This document shows, piece by piece, positions 60,090-64,000 of a DNA stretch of 64,000 nucleotides; positions within the stretch are counted from its first letter, which is position 1; every line of letters starts with the position of its first letter. A program made the position numbers and the translations under genes. Source of the DNA: Pedobacter psychrotolerans (GTDB taxonomy: Bacteria > Bacteroidota > Bacteroidia > Sphingobacteriales > Sphingobacteriaceae); the NCBI RefSeq assembly GCF_004340665.1, contig NZ_SLWO01000002.1:460331-524330 (forward strand), in the 5' to 3' direction. The notes under the pieces were generated by a model. The model saw only the letters and a list, made by a program, of their open reading frames with translations. It had not been told where the DNA came from and did no database searches.

Positions 60090-60208
60090 AAAGCGATAAA
60101 AAAGTCCTGTGAGTGGGAGATCCGCGGAGGGCAGGCACACCATAAAAAGGCGTTAAACCTTAAATTTATATAGCCACTTATTTTTTTTAATAAGTGGCTA
60201 TATTTTTA
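60090..60208 (+). ncRNA. Candidate small RNA ending in a terminator
   Basis: The 627-base gap between the kinase and regulator genes (59836-60462) holds no plausible ORF. A locally G+C-rich stretch (CCTGTGAGTGGGAGATCC, GCGGAGGGCAGGC) is followed about 25 bases later by a strong plus-strand terminator with arms ATATAGCCACTTA (60168) and TAAGTGGCTATAT (60191) and TTTT. Both flanking genes read away or on the minus strand, so the terminator needs its own transcript. The 5' end is a guess. Confidence 0.45.
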
Positions 60209-60462
60209 GAAACTCAAGAGGTATTAAATTTACTTCCCGCTTTCATTAGATAATCACCATGTTGGTGATATCTGGTCATTTAGATCGTTAGAATCATATC
60301 AAATTTCGTAGTAAGACATATATTTCATTTAATGATTTTGCGCACAATTATTTTAAATATATTTCCTGAAGTTCAGGAACATAAAATGTTTTTGCTTTAA
60401 TCCATCAAACGAAGTACATTTTACATCGATTTAGATTTTTTTATCAATATTAGCCTAAACTA

Positions 60463-60882
60463 TTACTGATACATGAACGTTTCCGTTCTTCTGTTTTTTA
60501 ACGGCATTTTATGCTGATCATCAGCATTAGCCTCTTCTTCTTCAACACTGAGCAAACTGTTATATTTTTCTAATAGATGAATGTATTTATTCATCCAAAA
60601 GTATACTGAGTTTGAATCGGTAAATCGTTTATCACCAGTTTCTGCAAGTCCTGTAGCCTCGGCATTCCTTTCTACAAAAACATCAGGAAAAGAGATGGAA
60701 AGATTTTGTCCAATTGACTGTCCAATCTGCCATATAATTTCTTGATTAAGTTTGTCTTGGCCAAACCAATTATAAATGGTTCTTCTACTTACATTCAGTT
60801 TCCTGGAGAGTTCACTAATTCCCATCCGATTTCGGCGAACTATTCGCTCTAAAATCTCGCCGTGTCTTAATTTTGCTGTCAT
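60463..60882 (-). CDS. Helix-turn-helix regulator
   Basis: The 139-residue protein starts MTAKLRHGEILERIVRR. A helix-turn-helix (MGISELSRKLNVSRRTIYNW) lies at residues about 20-40, close to the Fis/XRE-like type. The C-terminal part has WMNKYIHLLEKYNSLL and a charged tail, possibly for dimerisation. A longer frame to 60942 adds a hydrophobic piece of intergenic origin and was rejected. It may regulate the divergent S9 peptidase gene or itself. Target unknown. Confidence 0.8.
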   Translation of the reverse strand: MTAKLRHGEILERIVRRNRMGISELSRKLNVSRRTIYNWFGQDKLNQEIIWQIGQSIGQNLSISFPDVFVERNAEATGLAETGDKRFTDSNSVYFWMNKYIHLLEKYNSLLSVEEEEANADDQHKMPLKNRRTETFMYQ

Positions 60883-61263
60883 TGAGATAATTAATTTTAA
60901 GTTTAAAAATTCAATTAAATCAATATCGGGGACGATTGACAAAACGAAAGTATGAAAATGTGAAGGATAAAGGGTAAAATGACTGATTTTTTTGACTTAT
61001 ATCAACATTTTATGTAGTTTTTGACATGAAAAACAGTAAAAACCAAAAAAAACACACCTAAAACCGTAATCCTAAGGATACATTATTCCCATCAATTGTA
61101 GAAGATAGAAGCCATCTCAATCAGTTTTTACCATCAGAAATTTGATACACAAACCTCAACATCCCATAATAACCATTGCTCACTGTAAATAAGAAGTTAC
61201 GGTACGTTACTTTAAAATTTCCAATATTTGAATATTCCTTATAACATACAACTCACCAAAAAA
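60883..61263. other. Divergent regulatory gap
   Basis: No gene was supported between the regulator and the peptidase. The stretch has A-rich tracts near 61024-61075. No TAnnTTTG element with a convincing -33 partner was found. Confidence 0.4.
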
Positions 61264-63681
61264 ATGATTAAAAATTTATACGCCTGTTTATTAATTGCAG
61301 GTGCTTGTACGTCATTAAACGCATCTGCACAAGATGCGATTAGTTACCAAACACCACCAAAAGAAATTGCTGATTTATTACTGGCAAAACCAACGCCGGC
61401 AGTAAGTATTGATGGCAAGGCAGAATGGATATTATTTAGTGAACGAAATTCTTATCCCTCAGTTGAAGAATTGGCAATGCCAGAATACCGGATTGCAGGT
61501 TTAAGGTTAAATCCAAATAACTATTCTCCAAGCAGACAGAATTATATCAATAACTTCAGTCTGAAAAATATTAAAACAAACCAAACTGCTCAGGTTACAG
61601 GCTTACCAACACCTTTATATGCCGGCAATATCAGCTGGAATCCTGCAGAAACTAAAATTGCATTTACCCAAACCACACAAAAAGGAGTAGATTTATATGT
61701 AATTGATGTAGCAACTAAAAAGGCTGTAAAAACCAATAAGGCATTTTTAAATGTAGTATTAGGAAGCGGATTAACCTGGCTGAATGATAATACGCTAATC
61801 TACCGTACCGTAACACAGCCTGCAAGCGCTGCACCTAAAAAACCTTTAATGCCTAAAGGCCCCACCATTCAGCAAAACCTAGGCAAAGCCGCACCAAGTG
61901 CAACCTATCAGGATTTAATTAAATCGCCTTTTGATGAGCAGCTATTTGAATTTTTCGCTACCTCGCAATTGGTTAAAAATACAGCTGGTGTAGAAACGCC
62001 AATAGGTAAACCAGCAATTTATGCAAGAGTAGACTTATCACCAGATAAAAATTATATGATGACGGAGACCATCCGTAAACCATTCTCTTATCTGGTTTCG
62101 GCATTCGGCTTTCCATCTATTGTTAGCATTACAGATTTAAATGGAAAAACCATCAAAACCGTAGTAGAATTACCTTCATCAGAAGGTACACCATCTGGTT
62201 ACGACAATACGCAAAACGTTGCCCGTGGCTTTGAATGGAGAGATGATGAACCAGCAACACTCATTTGGGCTAAACCCTTAGATAGTGGCTTAATTAAAAA
62301 AAATGTGCCCTTTCACGATGCCGTTTATGCCCTAAGTGCACCCTTTACAACTGGCGAAAAAGAATTATTCAAAACCCAAACACGCTATCGTGGCGTACAA
62401 TGGGGAGATGCAACCCTGGCGCTGATTATGGAAGGCTTAAGAAGCAAGCAAACCAATAAAGTAAGCAGGTATAACCCCACTACAGGTGCGGTAGAAGAAT
62501 TATATACCCGTAACCAAACTGATGCCTATGGCAACCCAGGATCGCCTGTAACAGTAAAAAATAAATATGGCCGCCAGGTGATCAAAACGATTGATAATGG
62601 CACCAAATTATTGATGAATAACGCAATCGGCTCATCAGAAAAAGGCGACTTACCTTTCTTAGCCAAGTTTGATCTGGGATCAAAAAAGAATGAAATTATT
62701 TGGCGCAGTGCAGAAGGTACCTTTGAATATGTGAGTGATGTAATCAATCCTGATAAATTGATTTTATTAACCCACAAAGAAAGCCAGAAAATGGTTCCCA
62801 ACTACTTCATTAAAAACCTGGTACTTCGCATAGCAGATCAACCCATTACAAATTTTGCCAATCCATACCCATCACTTGATGGCATTACCAAAGAAAAAAT
62901 TTCATACAAACGTGCAGATGGTGTAGATTTAACAGGCGACTTATATTTGCCAAAAGGATATGATAAAGCTAAAGATGGTCCCCTGCCAACGCTAATCTGG
63001 GCTTATCCACGAGAATTTAACTCAGCTGCAGATGCCGCACAAATTCGGGGCTCAAAAGATAAGTTTACCAACATTAGCTGGGGTTCACCAATTTATTGGG
63101 TAACCCGTGGATACGCCATTTTAGACAATGCAGAAATGCCAATTGTAGCAAAAGATGGTAAAAAACCAAATGATACCTTTATAGAGCAACTTAAATTAAA
63201 CGCAGAAGCAGCCATTAATAAACTTTCTGATTTAGGTGTGGGCGATAAAAAAAGAATGGCCGTTGGTGGTCATAGTTACGGTGCCTTCATGACAGCTAAT
63301 TTACTGGCCCATACCGATCTTTTCGCCGCAGGCATTGCCCGCAGCGGTGCATATAACCGTACACTTACGCCATTTGGTTTTCAAAATGAAGAACGCACCT
63401 ACTGGCAGGTTCCGCAGCTTTATTATGAAATGAGTCCATTCAGTTATGCTGATAAAATTAAAACGCCATTGCTTTTAATTCACGGCGATTCTGATGATAA
63501 CCCAGGTACTTTCCCTATTAATAGCGAGCGTTTATTTAATGCCATAAAAGGTGCCGGCGGCACCACCCGTTTTGTATTTTTACCTTATGAAGCACATGGT
63601 TATCGTGGTAAAGAAAACATCCTTCATACCCTTTGGGAAGAAGACCAATGGTTAGAAAAATACGTTAAAGGAAAGAAATAA
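61264..63681 (+). CDS. S9 family prolyl oligopeptidase-type peptidase
   Basis: The 805-residue protein has a signal peptide (MIKNLYACLLIAGACTSLNA, cleaved near SAQD), a beta-propeller-like N-terminal half, and an alpha/beta-hydrolase C-terminal half. The catalytic triad is S671 in GGHSYGAFM, D744 in HGDSDDNPG and H778 in YEAHGYRG. A proline-rich insert lies near residue 195 (PASAAPKKPLMPKGPTIQQ). Periplasmic degradation of proline-containing peptides is likely. An upstream in-frame ATG at 61228 would add twelve residues before a proper signal peptide and was rejected. Confidence 0.93.
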   Translation: MIKNLYACLLIAGACTSLNASAQDAISYQTPPKEIADLLLAKPTPAVSIDGKAEWILFSERNSYPSVEELAMPEYRIAGLRLNPNNYSPSRQNYINNFSLKNIKTNQTAQVTGLPTPLYAGNISWNPAETKIAFTQTTQKGVDLYVIDVATKKAVKTNKAFLNVVLGSGLTWLNDNTLIYRTVTQPASAAPKKPLMPKGPTIQQNLGKAAPSATYQDLIKSPFDEQLFEFFATSQLVKNTAGVETPIGKPAIYARVDLSPDKNYMMTETIRKPFSYLVSAFGFPSIVSITDLNGKTIKTVVELPSSEGTPSGYDNTQNVARGFEWRDDEPATLIWAKPLDSGLIKKNVPFHDAVYALSAPFTTGEKELFKTQTRYRGVQWGDATLALIMEGLRSKQTNKVSRYNPTTGAVEELYTRNQTDAYGNPGSPVTVKNKYGRQVIKTIDNGTKLLMNNAIGSSEKGDLPFLAKFDLGSKKNEIIWRSAEGTFEYVSDVINPDKLILLTHKESQKMVPNYFIKNLVLRIADQPITNFANPYPSLDGITKEKISYKRADGVDLTGDLYLPKGYDKAKDGPLPTLIWAYPREFNSAADAAQIRGSKDKFTNISWGSPIYWVTRGYAILDNAEMPIVAKDGKKPNDTFIEQLKLNAEAAINKLSDLGVGDKKRMAVGGHSYGAFMTANLLAHTDLFAAGIARSGAYNRTLTPFGFQNEERTYWQVPQLYYEMSPFSYADKIKTPLLLIHGDSDDNPGTFPINSERLFNAIKGAGGTTRFVFLPYEAHGYRGKENILHTLWEEDQWLEKYVKGKK

Positions 63682-63700
63682 ATTGCCCCCAATCATACCC

Positions 63701-63740
63701 CATAAAATACCGGCATCTGCTGGTATTTTATGTTTTTTTT
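63701..63740 (+). terminator. Intrinsic terminator after the S9 peptidase
   Basis: Arms CATAAAATACC and GGTATTTTATG enclose a ten-base loop and precede a run of eight T. Confidence 0.88.
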
Positions 63741-63819
63741 ATATTCTACGCTATTAACCAAACGAGCTTACGTTATCTTATATAACTAAGGTGGTAGAAA
63801 TAAACTTAAGCACTTAGAC

Positions 63820-64000
63820 TGCAAAGCTTATATTGCTTACTGCAAAGCTTATGTTGCCTACCGCAAAGCTTATGTTGCCTACTGCAAAGCTTATGTTGCC
63901 TACTGCAAAGCTTATGTTGCCTACTGCAAAGCTTATGTTGCCTACTGCAAAGCTTATGTTGCCTACTGCAAAGCTTATGTTGCCTACTGCAAAGCTTATG
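63820..64000. repeat. Tandem array of a 21-bp repeat, cut by the window end
   Basis: Eight full units and a partial ninth, each TGCAAAGCTTATGTTGCCTA plus C, start at 63820 and then every 21 bases. The first unit is the most diverged, the third has one change, and the rest are identical. Each holds AAGCTT. Since 21 is divisible by three, several frames stay open, with a seven-residue period (ISFAVGN on the minus strand, AYVAYCK or KLMLPTA on the plus strand). The minus-strand ISFAVGN frame stops at 63814-63816. No direct evidence of coding. Confidence 0.9.

Noticed and set aside
59836..60462. Chromosome replication origin
   Set aside because: Three DnaA-like boxes are present, but no dnaA, dnaN, rnpA or gidA gene is near, and skew cannot be computed from this window alone.
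63820..64000. CRISPR array
   Set aside because: Units are contiguous 21-base repeats without spacers, and no cas gene is in the window.
1..64000. tRNA, rRNA or insertion-sequence genes
   Set aside because: No cloverleaf arms with conserved T-loop words, no ribosomal RNA segments and no transposase motifs were recognised when reading both strands; a covariance-model search was not possible.

Overview
The window is a chromosomal stretch from an AT-rich member of the Bacteroidota, most likely a Sphingobacteriaceae bacterium close to Pedobacter. The evidence is a SusC/SusD pair, the rpmB-rpmG-DUF4295-ftsY neighbourhood, DUF5606 and Porin_10-type proteins, -7 promoter elements of the TAnnTTTG type, and almost no Shine-Dalgarno-like leaders. 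No rRNA, tRNA, insertion sequence, prophage or CRISPR array was found by reading. All family names come from recognised motifs, because no database search could be run.

Layout. 1-3.8 kb: end of a SusC transporter gene and its SusD lipoprotein. 3.9-5.8 kb: acetyl-CoA synthetase. 6-10 kb: L28, L33, DUF4295, an inserted PIN-type toxin-antitoxin pair whose toxin stop overlaps the ftsY start, then rimO. 10-15.2 kb: small exported proteins, gpsA, and a periplasmic adaptor plus TolC channel without a pump gene. 15.2-18.5 kb: a NodB deacetylase carrying an in-frame repeat, and aconitase. 18.6-19.6 kb: a DUF2007 gene bracketed by long direct repeats. 19.6-31.5 kb: housekeeping and envelope genes (GH1 glucosidase, membrane MutS homologue, rlmH, DUF5606, cyclophilin, porins, purine nucleoside phosphorylase, lpxK). 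31.8-38.4 kb: a sterol-desaturase-like gene, then a seven-gene operon with abutting or overlapping genes: flavoprotein, methyltransferase, type III polyketide synthase, FabZ-like dehydratase, FabF-like ketosynthase, acyl carrier protein and phosphopantetheinyl transferase. 38.5-39.8 kb: a run of tiny membrane-protein genes, one apparently frameshifted. 40 kb: a LytTR response regulator with a truncated receiver. 41-57 kb: proline and carboxylase metabolism, a SulP-carbonic anhydrase pair, MFS and GNAT genes, M42 peptidase, gpmA, exonuclease III, a sigma/anti-sigma pair, DUF1543, DUF4142 and an FAD/NAD(P)-binding protein. 57.3-63.7 kb: a multi-PAS histidine kinase, an HTH regulator and an S9 peptidase. 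The window ends inside a 21-bp tandem repeat.

The main candidate system is the operon at 33062-38380. It pairs an apparently complete set of type III PKS, methyltransferase and flavoprotein genes (the logic of phenolic-lipid operons such as Streptomyces srs) with its own ketosynthase, dehydratase, carrier protein and carrier-activating enzyme. The inference is that a dedicated acyl-ACP starter is built and handed to the type III synthase to make a modified alkylresorcinol, alkylpyrone or quinone lipid. No ketoreductase, enoyl reductase or malonyltransferase is present, so these would have to come from primary fatty acid synthesis.

A second theme is the number of short dispersed elements: perfect inverted repeats, G+C-rich hairpin modules, low-complexity palindromes made of short repeated words, and long direct repeats. 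One of them has apparently entered a reading frame without breaking it.
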